Positions 1 to 14,157 are shown, numbered from the stretch's first letter. The stretch: DNA of 64,000 bases from Ophthalmolycus amberensis (GCA_024529925.1 JAFEUB010001580.1:72501-136500), one strand, 5' to 3'. Notes: generated by a model not told the origin, from the letters alone. A program made the numbers and translations.

Positions 1-33
<33 letters not shown>
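1..33. repeat. (TG)n microsatellite at left edge
   Basis: Pure TG from the first base, so the tract probably continues beyond the window. Confidence 0.95.
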
Positions 34-35
<2 letters not shown>

Positions 36-241
36 GTGTGTGCATAGGTGTCATGCTGCCGGAGCTGTCTGTAGATGGCTAACCGCCAACTGTCATTTGC
101 TCATCACAAGTCAGACGATGAAAGGATTCAAAACACAAACAGGTTGAAAACAACAATGCATTATGAATAGCTTCTATTGTATGTGTTCTGAGTTCCTAAG
201 CATTTCTGTAGGAATTCAATTAGCCGAGCTCTACGTTACAG

Positions 242-1216
242 CAGTGGTTCTCAACTGGTCTGGCTGCGGGACCCACCATCACCCCTTAATGACAAGCTCA
301 ATGACAACCCACGACCCAAATTATATATATATATATATATATATAAATTATTTTAAAAAAAATGATATATATATAAAAATCATATATATATATATATATA
401 TATATAATTGTTATATATATATATATAAAATTTGGGTATATCTATATTCAAGAAGTCTGGTAGTAGTAGTCTCTGTGTAGTAAACAACTGTCAAATCAAA
501 TAAAGAAAATACACCAATTATATTTTAACAATTATTATTCTAATTTTTCAAATTTAACTGGATGGATAATAAATAATACATAGAAATACATGAATAAATG
601 TTCTTCTCATTTCAAGTAAAATAACGGCTGGATTAAAAAAGAAATTACTTAACGAAATTCATTTTAGCAAAATTATTTTCACTGAATTGCCCTGCAGCTT
701 TAAATTCAGTTAATTCAGAGTGAAGTGAAAAAGCCACAATATTATATTTTTCTCATCTTCTAAAAAGAGAAATTAGTGTTTGAAGAATTCACTTACATGA
801 GTCTGTCCAGTCAGAGTCTAATGACTCTGGTCTCTCTGGACATTTCTCTCTTTTGGAGATCGTCCTATGATTTGACTTTCACAGCTCAACAGTCCTGCTC
901 TGCTCTCTGTATCCTCGTCTCTCCCCGTGTGTCACGGTGTGTGAACATCTCACTCAAATCAGGAAACTTGTCAGAATGCCCATATTTGATTGGCTGAGCT
1001 GCATCACGTGATGTGATTCATAACGCATTGGTCGGTATTTTTCCTGCACCGCTGAACAAGTGCCGTAAATGCTGGAATAATTCCGCTGCATAAAAAATGC
1101 CCTTCAAAATAAAATCACTTTTTTTTTTTTTTTTTTGTCAGGCAAAGGCCCGCGACCCACTGAAAACTGGTCCGCGACCCACCTTTGGGTCGCGACCCAC
1201 CAGTTGAGAATCACTG
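242..1216. mobile_element. Non-autonomous hAT-type DNA transposon with intact target duplication
   Basis: Terminal inverted repeats of 17 bp (cagtggttctcaactgg at the left; the right end is its reverse complement with one mismatch) bound a 975 bp element. It is flanked by a perfect 8 bp duplication, CGTTACAG, at 234-241 and 1217-1224. An 8 bp duplication and a CAGNGGTTCTCAA-type terminus are hallmarks of the hAT superfamily. The right end has repeated cgcgacccac motifs, as is usual in these elements. No transposase-like frame is present, so it must have been moved in trans. The AT-rich interior includes TA microsatellites at about 322-345 and 385-425. Confidence 0.88.
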
Positions 1217-1258
1217 CGTTACAGTGTCTGTGTCTCTGTTAACACACACCCTTTAGAG

Positions 1259-1679
1259 CAGGGGTCTCAAACTCCCGGCCCGCGGGCCGAATCGATTCGG
1301 CCCGCCACGTCATTTTATGTGGCCCGCGAATCCGCCAGCAAAAAATATATATATATATATATATTTTTTTTTTTTTTAAAGTTAGACTTGATAATAAAAA
1401 TATCCCCATAGTCGAAATTATGAGATAGAAAGTCATAATTCTGAGATAGAAAGTCAAAATTATGAGATACTTAAACACACAGTCAGAGAAGCAGCTCTTT
1501 GGCTGGTTACTGTACATTTGACATGGAAATGTATTGTGAGTACATTGAAGACTACTTTAAACTGTGAATGCAGAGAGTTATTTAACAATATGTTACGAGT
1601 AGTTACATTTACAACCGGCCCTTTGTGGGCGACCATGATGCTGATGTGGCCCGGAGTGAAAATGAGTTTGAGAGCCCTG
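1259..1679. mobile_element. Short hAT-type MITE with intact target duplication
   Basis: The 421 bp element has 16 bp inverted ends (caggggtctcaaactc and its complement with one mismatch) and a perfect 8 bp flanking duplication, CTTTAGAG, at 1251-1258 and 1680-1687. The subterminal region contains a GC-rich palindrome (cggcccgcgggccg) and ggcccgcg repeats. It codes for nothing recognisable. It sits only 26 bp from the duplication of the neighbouring hAT element but has different ends and a different duplication, so it is a separate insertion. Confidence 0.87.
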
Positions 1680-1833
1680 CTTTAGAGCCACATATAGAAC
1701 TGATCATCAGAACAGTTCCTCTATAAAGGCTCCAGTTTGACAGGTAACCTAGAGACTATAATGTTTGTGTTTCCTATAGTAAGGTGATTCAAATTCCATG
1801 ACCACAGTTCTAATGCTGATTGATCTAGCCTTC

Positions 1834-1881
<48 letters not shown>

Positions 1882-2310
1882 CCAGTCTGGGTTTCATCAT
1901 TTCATCCCACTGGTGAGTGTAGTACTCTCCCCCTCCTCTGTCCCTTCACCTTGATCTCTCAATCAAGGAGGCTTACTAACACAGAGCGGTACAGTAGCCC
2001 CCGCTCCCTCCGTCCAATCAAAAGTGGATTAGAGATCTGAGCTGGTTTGCATACAGGAAGTGGAGCAGCAGAGCAGGTCTTGATGTAAGTGGAGCAATGT
2101 CAGCGCCGAGGCATTTACATACAGAACAAAGCTGACATGAGCCAAGGGTACAGAGTGGCTGTGTGTGAGTGTGTGAGTGTGTGTGTTCCTCTCTTGGCCT
2201 TTCGTCACGCTTGTAAAAACTTTCCTGACATGTTCTCTTTTTTTGCATTATTAAGCCAGCAGTGTCATTAACATATGAATGATCTGGAGGTGACCCCACC
2301 CCCACCCAGG

Positions 2311-2312
2311 CA

Positions 2313-2352
<40 letters not shown>
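2311..2352. repeat. (CA)n microsatellite
   Basis: A 42 bp CA run. A second TG run lies nearby at 2430-2454 and a CT run at 1837-1875. Confidence 0.9.
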
Positions 2353-2355
<3 letters not shown>

Positions 2356-5300
2356 AGGCACAAATCCTCATCTTGCATGGCTAATATCTTGTTTATCATC
2401 ATAGCACGGCAACAAATACATGCAAATCAGATGTGTGTGTGTGTGTGTGTGTGTATGTGTTTCCATCTCTGCACACACGTGTATACTCCATATATCCATA
2501 CTATGGCAAGAAGTAGAATTTTTTGTTTTTGCTTGAGGAGAGTTAAAAAGTGTTTTGTCTCTGCATGTTTCTCCTCCTAATGAGATAATTTTAAAAAGCA
2601 GAGTTCATTTGGCGCCAAGTTCCCAGTGTTCTTTAAGCCGTCTGTTAGTTTTAAATGAAGTGGTTAGAGAGCGGGGTTTTTACGTCATCCAACAGGCTTT
2701 TTAAAAAGCTTGCGACTAAAATCACTACAGGACCACACAGCAGTAGCTTTAATTAAATTGCCCCAACTGTACGGAAATGAGAATCTCAAGCCAGTATAGG
2801 CTTTATCTGCGGCGTCTGAGTCACTGATTCAATACAGCTACTTCACAGCTCCCGAAGCTTTGGTCGGCCAGACTAAAAACTCCTTCTGGGGAAACTGAGT
2901 CATCTCTGAGCTCAGCTCGCCACAGATGCTGTTGGCTTAAGACCAAGAGGCAAACCCCATACTCTTGCTGCTATACAGGCTGTTACTGTCAGCCGACATG
3001 CCATGAGCTGGGTTCCCATCCAAGGTTTTTTTCCTTTTTCTTTTTGTGAATTATCATGTGCCTAAAGTGAAAAGCTGAGTGGAAAATTCAATATTTGGCT
3101 TTGAGTAGGTATAGGTTTTTTAAATAAGGAATCTGGGAGAATGAAAAGTTCTGTGTACTTCTTTACACAAAAGATGAAAAGTGTTGTTGATGTTTTTTTC
3201 TGAAAACAATCTCCCTGATATTCACACTGAATAGACGGCCAAAGTGAACCCGGAACTATATTCACATTTACATTTGTAACAACGCACATTCCAGCATAAT
3301 CTGTGACATAACCATGTCAAGTCCAATTTACATTCATAGTAATTTTCTGTTTCTATCCCTAATCAAACAGTGGGGACTGACTAGAACAAGTCACTTGTTT
3401 CTTCTGTAAGATAACTTACAAGAAGTTGCAGAGTTGCGTCGAACTGACGAACGCTTTGACTCCATTTTGTGGCCTTTTTCAGTCACCACCTTGCTGGCAC
3501 TGCAACACGAAGATGACATCCTCGTTCTTAATCTCACCTGCAAAGCACTTTTTGTCACGGTAGTTTGTCACGGTAGTTTTTCCAACCTGGAAAATAGCAG
3601 TCACTAACCTACTGTACTTAAACCACTTAACACATGTAGGAGTGGGCTTCAGTTCAGAGCTATGCAACACACCTTGAATTTATTTCCGTCGGCGCAGCTG
3701 ATGGACACCCTCTCAACTCACAATCTAATTTTAGCGGCGGCGCAAAAGTTTTCACGATAATTACGTGACAGTTGAGTAGAAACCAAGCAAGTGTCGGTAT
3801 ACAGCAGGGCCGGTTAGTCTCACCAGGACTAAACTCAGGTAGAAAGGTTAACGGGTACCATCTAAAGAATTAACATGAGCTGCATTTATTTTTATTCCCA
3901 CTCTGCAGCTGTCTGTCCTTTACTCTTTCTCTTTAAGAGTCAACCTTCCTTCATCCCAGCACAAGCTGAACTTCAGCATTACCACATCCTCTCTGCATGT
4001 TACCCAGCCAACGAAGGATTATCATTGTGCAAGGTGTGTGTATACAAGCACTGACAGTCAAAGCAAGACAAGGAAGACGAGAGGGGGGGGGTTGCCTTCT
4101 TATATCACAATTGTACATAAATATATATATGTATTCATATTTTAAAGGACGGCATAGCTGACCATAGCCAAATTAGAATCCGTTCAGCATATCAGGAGGA
4201 AGAATAGGAACTCCGTCTCACACGACATGACAAGAAACAAGTCGTCCTCAGAGCTGTAGTCGAAATGAGGCGTTGAGACGCAATCCAAAGCAAACTGCTG
4301 CAGTGAGTGTGTGTCTGCCCTGTTCACAAATTAGAGGGATTAACAGAAGAGAGTGCCAGAGCATACCAGCTAATCCCACACACTGGCCCGCACCACTGCA
4401 CCTGGGGAGTGTGTGTGTAGAACTGTGTGTGCAGACTACATGTATGTGAGAGGTGTGGTGGCAGAAAAGGGCTCTGTAGGGGCATCATCCTCCCCCAAAC
4501 ACCTCACTGGTGCCAGTGGTCCCCCTAATCCTAGACACACACACAATGCAGGATGCACCTGGTACATGTCCCTGCATGAGCTGATGATTAGACAGGGAAG
4601 CCGAGGTGTGAGGGGCCAACATTAGCCTGCAGTTAGAGGGGCCTTGGATTGTAGCCTAGTGTGGTTCAAATGTAGAGCTTACAAAGTGTAACCATGTCAG
4701 ATATGTTCCAGGTCTGGTAGAAAGGCCAGAGGAGCGGAGGCGTTTACAGCAGCCAAGGAATGCCCGTAGGTTTGGAGTGAGATGCTCAGCTATCACATAC
4801 AGGTGTAAAACTGGACAAATCTGACAAAGTCAGGATAAAGTTGAATGGCATTTCTTTTTAACATCCAAAACCAACGAGTTTTACAATCATAATGCTCTAC
4901 AAGATCGTGGCAATATATGTTTTGGTTGGGAACAGACCATGGAAGTCTGTGACAGGATGCAAACTCGTCACAAGACGCATAATCGTCCATTATGATGAAA
5001 TGATAAAATAGTGGGCTAGATGGGCGAAGAACAAAATGTCCTTTTACTTTAGTTTGTATCCACGGTTTGTTCTTATTGTGTTAGTACACATTGTTTTCTG
5101 GGATTCGCCCATTTTGTCTTCTCTAAGGTAAGAGAACATTCTCAACGAGTAGTCAACAGTACTCTCACCAAGAAAAGTAGAAACATATTGTGTTCACAGA
5201 CAAACAACGCATGAATACCGTATAATCAAATGTAGAAACCAGTACCACACACGCCCTCTTGATGAAGGAGCATTCGGCGTTAACCTGATTTATTTAAACA

Positions 5301-5526
5301 GCAGAATGTGTAATATGATCAATCCATGACTGGCGCAGTGATTCAGATCTTCAGTGTTTACAGCAAGGAGACCCCCTCAGACACAAAGTGTTTTCTTTTT
5401 GTCTGTTGAGGTTTATTCATTGACATGTTGTCAGGTGAAGAGCTGGCTTGGTCTCTGTAGCAACAATAGAGAAACTCTGCCATGAGCCTGATGCGAACGG
5501 GACAGCGCTCCAACATATTTTTGGAT

Positions 5527-5530
<4 letters not shown>

Positions 5531-5594
<64 letters not shown>
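5531..5594. repeat. (CT)n microsatellite
   Basis: A pure 64 bp CT tract within bcl11b intron 2. Confidence 0.95.
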
Positions 5595-5597
<3 letters not shown>

Positions 5598-7420
5598 TTC
5601 TCTCTCCTCTATGTCTCCCTGTCGCCTGTCCGATCCAAATCCTCTCCCTCCTTCCCGCCACTTGTACAAAGCTTGTCCAAATTGCACACTGCCGAGTGGG
5701 AGTCTCCTGGAACACACCACACACACACACATGCATGCCAGAGCCCCATCCCAGACTATGATGTAGCAGTGCCCCTCCTGTCTCAACAAGACATATTACA
5801 GCGCTGCCTGACACCAGCGTCAAGAAGGAAAAATGTCTCTCTTTCTCTTCCTCTCTCTCTCCGCTGTTGCTTTACTTCTCGTTGCACCGGTGAACAGGAC
5901 AGAGTGTGATCCCAGGTTTATGATTTTAACATGATGCCCTCTGATCAGCTTCACCTTTTCAACTTTCAGAGCCAAGCAGAGATCTTTTCTTGTACATGTA
6001 ACCTTTAGCGGCTATTTAAATACCGTCCTCCGTATAAAAGGACAGAATAAAAGGAGACACGTTGGAGTTGACTAACTTCACCCTTGCAGACAGAAAGAAA
6101 CGGTTTGCTGAGGTGGAAAAGGAGGTGAAGCAGGGAGGGGAGAGGGGATGCAAATGAAGGAGTGTAGCCTGGGGTCTGAGTGTTATGGTCAGACTCCACT
6201 TTTGTTTATACAGAAATGGCAGCGAAAAGTAGGAGCGGGGAGGGAGAGGGGGTTGGAGGGGGGGGCAGGTCGAGGAGGAGAGCAGATCCAGACCAGATGG
6301 AGGTTAGAGGAGGGCATGGATGGAGGGATGAGGGGACAGGTCTGTGCTGGAGGCCCTTATATGGCCTGGATGACTGGAGAGCTATGAAAAGGCAGCAGAG
6401 ACACAGAGAGAGTGTATACCTGCATGCAAGGGACATGCTTACGTCACCTTAAGTAAGTGCAACACCTTTCTAAAATCACATAACGGTGCATAATACTGCT
6501 GGATCATACTCATTTGTCAATAATATTATAGGGAAATTCAAGTTTATTACAACTTGGGTTTTATTGCCTGTAGTAACATTGTACAGGAAACATGTGTGCG
6601 CACAGCTATGGCAAGTCCAGGAGGTCAAAGTCAGACAGTTTGGGAAAATGTTTTACCATTTGTCTTCATTTCTACGTTTGGCTAACCTGGATGTTTAATG
6701 TAACCATCTCATCATCTGACTTGTGTTTGGCACTGATGACAATTAAGTATAATCATAACTATCCAATATTCTCGCTGGTGGTCATATAGAGGCATCAGTC
6801 TTTGAGTTTCAGAAACAGTCAAAAGTTCCTCATAGTAACTTGAAGTCAAAGTATGTGTACTTTGTGTGTTTGTATTAGTGCTCATTGCCACAGTTATGAT
6901 CGCTGACTGGAGATCCTTCTTTTATATTTGCCATGTATACGAACAGTACAGTGCTGGCACGTTCCTGTAAGATGAGTCAGGCGTTTTCACACACGCCGTG
7001 AGAGGTAACAGTGGTCAACAGCTGCATGTGAACATTAACACTGGTTGATGTTCGGTAGCTTGTTGATTATAGTGTTTGGTAGCAGAGACATGCGTCTATC
7101 ACAATAACCTCCATTACTAAAATCAACTGTAGCCAAACCACATCCATATTTTGTCAGGTTTCTATTTTTGTATTGTTCTACCGTGATATATGTATTTGAA
7201 TTTGTGTAAAGTTTATTTTTGTATTGCTGCTGTTAATTCTCAAGCATGATTGGTGGATGGAATATTCTGGACGAAGTATGAAAGCCTCAACTTTTTTTTT
7301 TTCTTCGAAGAGAGGGAAGGAAAGGAGCTCCTTGGTGCTCTCATTGTCTCAACACTAACTGGAAACAGGCCTGCTCCCATTACCACTCCAATCTGTTTTC
7401 ATTTGCTGAGCCTCATACCA

Positions 7421-7421
<1 letters not shown>

Positions 7422-7461
<40 letters not shown>
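7422..7461. repeat. (CA)n microsatellite
   Basis: A 40 bp pure CA run in bcl11b intron 2. Confidence 0.95.
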
Positions 7462-7463
<2 letters not shown>

Positions 7464-10400
7464 CTGAAGCATAGTCTAGCGAGGCTGTTCCATCTCTTAA
7501 AGGGGCAATACACTGGTTTTATTTGTTCCCTTGTCACAAAGTCAGTATACCAGTAAGTAAGTCAGACAAAAAAAGTCAGTTAGTGAGTAAGATTATACAA
7601 ATACATATTACAGTACACTGTGACACACGCCACATCCCGCGGCTGTAACACACGGCAACATGCAGCCACTTCCTGCAACATGCTACTATGTGCAGCCACA
7701 ATCGGTCATGCTGCAACATGAGGCGTCATGGGCCAATCCCGCAGCGCGTGCGAAGATAAATCAGAGCGCGCTGCAGCTTCCTATGACATGATGTGTCACA
7801 AACTTTGAAAAATAAGGTGGCAAATGTGAGGGCCGCCAAAGGAAGGAGTAAAGTGATGGACAAAGAGGACATGGAAGAAGTGGAGAAAGCTCTTTGTCAT
7901 ATGAGGACATGACTGGAAGGAGAGCCTACGAAAGAGCCTCAGCCAAACACAACAAAGATGTGAACAGAGAGCGGGGGGAGAGAGATGATCAGTGAGAGTG
8001 GGTAAAGAATGCTTTCATATTCAACTCGTGAAAATAAATTAACAAGTATTTAAGCTTGACGGGTCTGTCTCTCACTGGGTCTATTTGAGGTGTGTGTTTG
8101 TATTTGGGTGTAAACGAGACAGAAGACAAAAAATAGCAGCTTTCTCAGCCAATTACAGTGGGTAGGAGGTCTAAATATGCTTTCTTTCTGTCTCTTTGCA
8201 GAATGAATTTGCCACAAACACACACAAACAGTTTTGTGGCTAGTGCCTGTGTTGGTCGAAGCTGAGATCCCATCCTGCTCCACTGCTCATTAGACTCAAG
8301 TACGGACCATTTCGGTTAAGGCACCCACTGCTGGATTTGCTCCATGTCTGTGCGTATGAGTGCTTCTGTCGAGCTTTTGCAGTCAAGCTCGCATCGAGCT
8401 ATACCCTGGATGCACTGATCTGATTTCCCTTGCTAGCGAGCCTCCTCGGCACAGCCAGGCAGACGGCGGTGCTGTGCCGGCAGCCGTGATGGGAGGCCCG
8501 TCGAGGGCCGAGGTCTGCTGGCGGCCGGTCACACTTTATCCACTGACCAATCGCAGCTGGGCAGAGGAAGAAAACATGGCAGATCCTGTGGTTGTTGTGA
8601 ACGCCTTCATGGGTGGCCGCGTACTATTGGAGTGTACTTAAGCATCTTGATGACATAATAATGTGCTGTGGGGCAAGGGGATAGAAAACAATGGAGAAAC
8701 CCTCTGGTGATTAAGCAGCCTTAGTCAGGGAGAGAGAAAACACTGTGCCCGCCAACCTGCAATTTCCTCCCAGGTATACGCTTTTTATCTGCAAGCCTTC
8801 AAGTGGCGCCAAAGGAGCAGTTAAGGGATCCTGCGGTTGGCCGGCAGTGTTGTTAAATCGGCCAAAAATGCAGCTGTGTGTCATGCAGAAGCTGAAAGAC
8901 ACTTTGACACAGCATGTGAAGAGGTTGTCTGTAACCCTAGACTCAGTGTAACACATGAAGCGAAAAGGTTATGAGCATCTTTTATTTTGAAACTCTCGCT
9001 CCATGTTTCCTACAGCATAAAGGAGAGGGAGGATCTGCCTGTTTCTAATCAAAGCGGTTGTTGGCCCTCAGCCAGCATTGTTTACCCCCCAACCTCGCTG
9101 CGAATGGCAAATTACCCCAACGACGGGCAATTGTAGCCGAACCAACAGGTAGAAAAGACCGTTCCCACATGGCAAGGCCCCCCGATCCATAGACACATGC
9201 ACTAACCACCAAAACAACAAAGCACGTATCATTTAAATGCATTTTTTACTTTCCTGGGAAACAGGACACAGGTTGCTTTCTCAGGAGAAAAACTACGCAT
9301 GTTATTGATTTATTTACAGATGAAAAAAAAGAGAGACAGCAGCAGCCGGGCTCCTCTCCACCGGCCCTCTTTTTGTTATCTATGATGTTGCCCAGAGAAA
9401 TCAATAGAACAACTGTAGCTAGCGAGCTTTGTTTATCTTTTCCTCTAAGTGAATAATTCAGGGGTGTCAGCGGGGGTGAGGCAAAGCTTTGATACAAACG
9501 AAAGGGTTTGGTGTTCATGGGGGAAATCTAACCCCCGCCTTATCCCGCTCCTCTTCCCTTCTCCATGCTGCCAGCAGCTCAAAGTCTGCTTCTGGGTGAC
9601 AACAGAGAGACCCCTGCTCTGGTTTTACTGCACTGCCACCAAGAATGTTCCTCACACCAAATAAATAGATGAATATGATGGCTGAAGACGGCGACATCTG
9701 CTAAATATTGGGTCGAGGGAAAAGCCAGTAAAAGCCGGTCGGGTTGCAGCAGTGGAGGGGGTGGTGCTAAATGGTTTTAAGAGGTGCTTGAGGGCTTTAC
9801 GCAGTGCTGTAGGATGCTACAAGGGGCAGGGAAGGCTTCTACTGTGTGCTAGGACTTTGTTTCGAGGATGCTATGCTAAGGGGAATGCTTGAAACACAAG
9901 TGTCCCGACATGTCGAAGGGTAAAAGTGTTTAGTAGCTGCACCAAATGACCACAAAAAAAACCAGCTGTCATTGAGTGAAGTGAGAAGCACACAAAGTGA
10001 AGGAAGTAGCTGTGTGAAGAATCAGTAAGTGTTGCCCCACAACTGTCCCACAACTGCAACATGGGAAAGGTGGTTTAAATGGGGTGTAGGGTGGTGCTGC
10101 GTCCTATGGGGGTTTAAAGCTGAAGAAAGCATCTTGAAGGAGTTTTTAAGGGTTTTTAAGTGGATGAGAGCGACAGCGGCCAGACGACGTAATACCAAAA
10201 CCATCTGCTGTTCCCATGACATGACACAAGCAGGAAGGGTTTAAATTGCTGTTGTGTCATAAGCTTTGATTGTGAGCCGTCCCTCCTCGTGTGTAGCCCG
10301 AGTTCTGCTAGTATGTGAAACTGGGGAGACTTAAACCCCACTAAACAAGGGGATCAACATGTATTTGTCAGGCTATGCCACCCTCGGCTGCAAGCACAAA

Positions 10401-10881
10401 TATACACACACACGCATGCACGACAAGGAAGCAAACATTTCCAGCGAAGTCGCTAAACCTCAGTGTCCCACCTTCGCCACGGACACACAAAAGCCCTCAG
10501 TCCCTTGTAATTGAGGTTTAAATCCTTTCCTAACATCCTTCCATCCCTCACTCTTCACCAAACATGGATTGCGCCGTCACAGAGCCCCTAATCCTTCCCA
10601 GTTTAACCAAGTGAGAAATTAGCTTTTGTTAAGTGGTGATTTGGCCGGTGCTAAACGCCAACAGCCCATTGTAGAGGAGAGGGGCAGTAATGAGTCCCCC
10701 CCCCCCCCCAACGCAGCGAAACACTGTGGTAATCCCATCCTGACCGCGCGGCCGGGCTGGAGCCGCTGCCGCCTCAGCGACAATATTGTCAATTGTTATT
10801 TTTAGTCAAGAGTCTGACTGTTTTGACCAAAGAGGTTTTAAAGTGTCAACATGACCGTATGTAGTAGCTTTTTCGGAGGTG

Positions 10882-10883
<2 letters not shown>

Positions 10884-10930
<47 letters not shown>
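10884..10930. repeat. (TG)n microsatellite
   Basis: A 47 bp TG run in bcl11b intron 2. Confidence 0.95.
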
Positions 10931-10934
<4 letters not shown>

Positions 10935-12005
10935 GCAGCGCTCCGACGTTACAAAATCAAACCTTGTACGTAGCCTTGAAGTGAAAGCCACCAGTGTCTG
11001 GCTGATAGACGACAGAAGGAACGGCCTGCGGATTTAGAACCTTAAAGACGGCGAGGAGGGCGAGCAGGCCGCTCCGGCAGGAGGAGAGGAGACAAAGAGC
11101 AGCGTCGTCTCTGAGACTCAGCAGGGAGAACTCCGCCTCAGTAAATACCTGCGACTTGGTCCCAGTCCAAGCACAACTCGGGAGTTAATTCAGAGTCTAC
11201 AATGACACGGTGTTAGGCGGGAAGACAGGAGATATTTCAAGGTGATCAAAAAAAAAAAGGCAAAAGAGCTGCTGGAGAGAGACTTGGCGATGAGCAGGGC
11301 GCCAAACATCTTTTATAGCCAATTTCAGGCCAGATGACTGTCAAGTTTATTCCCCCGCTGTGGTGGGAAGATACCACAGTTCTACTGAGCATGGAGTCAG
11401 ACACAGAGAGCGTGATGGAACACCCTGATTCATACAGGACACCGTGTGTGGCCAAGTTCATATTTGCACAAATACAATTCTGTTCTTAGAAATAAAAAGT
11501 TTGTTTTCATTTTTTTGGATCTCCATCTTTGGTGCTAAATGTTTGTTACTGCACCACATTTTCCTCTGACATTGGATATGCTGTATCTTGTTTTATTGAT
11601 TCCATTCTAAGTGGAGCTTAGTAATGATGAAGTAAGCTTTGATATAGGTCGACTTGTGTTGCACGTATCAGAGATAAAAAGCTGTAAAACATGCATTTGT
11701 TTCCATGTAAATATTGTGAGTTATTTCTTGACTGCAGATGGGATGTTTCTAGATATGCCAGAATGTGACACCCACTTTCATTCTGTTGCTAAATTAGTGT
11801 TGGAAAAGGCAAGTCTGAGGTTCAGCGGGTAAATGTGTCGGGTTACTGAAAGAACTGATCATACGGAGCTCTGCCTTGATTCAGAATAATACATCAGTCT
11901 GCAAACACAACGCTGAATGTGCCTCGAAAGACATTTTCACAAATGACACTTCTTTACAAACACATACACATTTACAGACATTTCCCCTTCACAAATTGCA
12001 ATGTA

Positions 12006-12013
12006 AACACACG

Positions 12014-12048
<35 letters not shown>
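12006..12048. repeat. (CA)n microsatellite
   Basis: A CA run with acgc interruptions at its left end. Confidence 0.9.
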
Positions 12049-12050
<2 letters not shown>

Positions 12051-13192
12051 GCACACACAGACGCACATTTGGCTGAAACATAAACGAACACTCACGTTAC
12101 AGATTTGCTTCGAGAGAAGTTGCAGCGTAAACACACAAACATTTTGTCAAAATTGACACAACAATAAAGGTGTGTATAGACACAAAACCCTGACACATGA
12201 ATCCCCCCTCCCCCTCCGACTCACAGACACACACACACACACACACACAAGGAACTGGAAGCAGCAGGCACAGTTTTGCTGTAAACCGCACACTCTCACA
12301 TACACACACTGCAGCCTACATAGCGGACAATGGCATTGAGATCGAGTGCGGGGAGCAGCCTTTCCTGGAGGGCTCGCGTGCTGAAATATCACCAGCAGTG
12401 AGTCTGTGTGAGTGCAGAGGGAAGTGTAGCTTTGCATCCAGCCATTGTCACCTCCACAAAGCCTCCCAATCAGCCTCCTCCCGCCTTTCTCCTCTCTCTA
12501 TTCACTTTCACGTACTACCTGCCTGACAACACCTTCTAGCTCAGGGACACAATTGGAAACAAACTACACCGAGCTCTTTATCGCCAGATCTGATCTCTCA
12601 GTCACAGAAGCCAACACGCTGTATGAAACTCTCTCCGTTCGCCAGAGGGATTATTCACCAAAGATCCGATAGTTTACTCACAGATCACACGTCCCTCGGA
12701 GCGATCACCACGGCTCTGATGACACCTGAAGTGAATGTTGTTGAAATGTCCGTTTTTCTATTCGACTGATTTTACAAATTGTGGCTGAACTTTATTTGTT
12801 AAATGAGAAACGTTACTGAATTAATTATTTTCTATCGTCGTAAATAGAAGGTCTGCAGATCACAGTTCCTGATCCTCCATAGAAACCAAAGTGACACTGC
12901 AATGAAAACAATAGCAAGTGAAATCTGAGCTTCTGTAACATGAATAAATGCCCAAACTCTGGAGAGACCACAAAGGTTTAGAAAGAGGTTTGTTCAACTT
13001 GATCGTCCCTGTGGGGAATTTAAATGAGCCAGTCCTTGAGGGGGAAAGCTATAAATAACTGGAAAGCTTCTAAAAATCAACCTTCGCTCACTTAGATGCC
13101 ATTTTCATCAAAGGAAAGCTGATTTTCCAAAGCTATTCAAAAAAGAAAGCAGCAAAGTAAACGTCATTACTCAGTAGCTGCTAAACCAAGTG

Positions 13193-13425
13193 GTTCTCAA
13201 AGTAGGGTCCAGGGACCTCTGAGGGTTACACATCTGAGGTGACTCTATTTAGGGGGGTGTTTTATCAAAAGTGCTACTGTATTACATCACAACGCTAACA
13301 CATACACACACACGCAAACACACGCAAACATTAGCAACAGCAAAAAGACGGCACCTCAAAGAAGAAAACATATTCTTATTAGAACCAAAATGAATTCATT
13401 AAAAGCACAGTTTGAGAAGCTGAGT
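13193..13425. mobile_element. Possible degraded hAT remnant
   Basis: The left part (agtggttctcaaagtagggtc) resembles a hAT terminus, and a sequence near 13408-13425 (cagtttgagaagctgagtg) could be a decayed opposite end. No clean target duplication was found, so the limits are tentative. Confidence 0.35.
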
Positions 13426-13665
13426 GCAAAATAAAGTCTCTCCTGTTTGAAATAAAGAACTGAGAGTAAACAAAGGAGTCACAGATGGCTGGCAGCCAGC
13501 CTCTGTGACTCTCTGTCGACGTGTGTGTGTTTACTGAAAGGCCTCTCATTTCACTCTCCACAATTACAGGAGATTTTGTAAAAGTTATGGACCCCCCCAA
13601 CACACACACACACACACACCAACACCACCCGTCTTCATCATCTATGCCCCGTCTTCATCCTCCTT

Positions 13666-13696
<31 letters not shown>

Positions 13697-13729
13697 CCTC
13701 CTCCACCAATCTCATTCCTGACGCCAGGA

Positions 13730-13900
13730 CATCAATTTTCGCAAGTCGCTGAAAATTACCATGCATGAATGCAAAAAAGGCTGATCAGGAGTAATTAACA
13801 CGGCTTCATATGCAAATTTTATTAATGCAGAACTACAAAGTCATTATGCAAATTAGGGTTTCATCGAGCCTCTTGACAAATACTCCCAGCTCCAGCCATC
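13730..13900. promoter_or_regulatory. Candidate conserved noncoding element in bcl11b intron 2
   Basis: A repeat-free block rich in homeobox/POU-like words: taattaac, atatgcaaatttta, attatgcaaattaggg. Such composition is typical of vertebrate developmental enhancers, and BCL11B lies in a region known for them. Conservation itself was not tested. Confidence 0.3.
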
Positions 13901-14134
13901 GAGCAGCCGGGATGGATGACAAGTCTGCTCCTTCGGTTTAGACTGGAGGGATGCCTGTTTGTTTTAGTCTAGTTAGCGGATTAGCACTGGTTAGCGCTGG
14001 TGGCTAGCTGTGTTCACGTGTGTGCGTGCATACGTACTAGTCCGTGTGTGTAAACTGTGTGATTAGGGAAGTGGCTAATGGCTGCGCGGCAGAGTAATGA
14101 ACCTGAGATCCAGGGTATGGAGGGATGGAGGGGA

Positions 14135-14157
14135 GGGGGGGGGGGGGGGGGGGGGGG
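14135..14157. repeat. Poly(G) run
   Basis: Twenty-three consecutive G; a C-tract on the bcl11b transcript. Confidence 0.9.

Noticed and set aside
3440..3800. Possible processed pseudogene (minus-strand frame of 63 codons with a repeated gtcacggtagtttt)
   Set aside because: No protein family recognised, and no poly(A) or target duplication seen.
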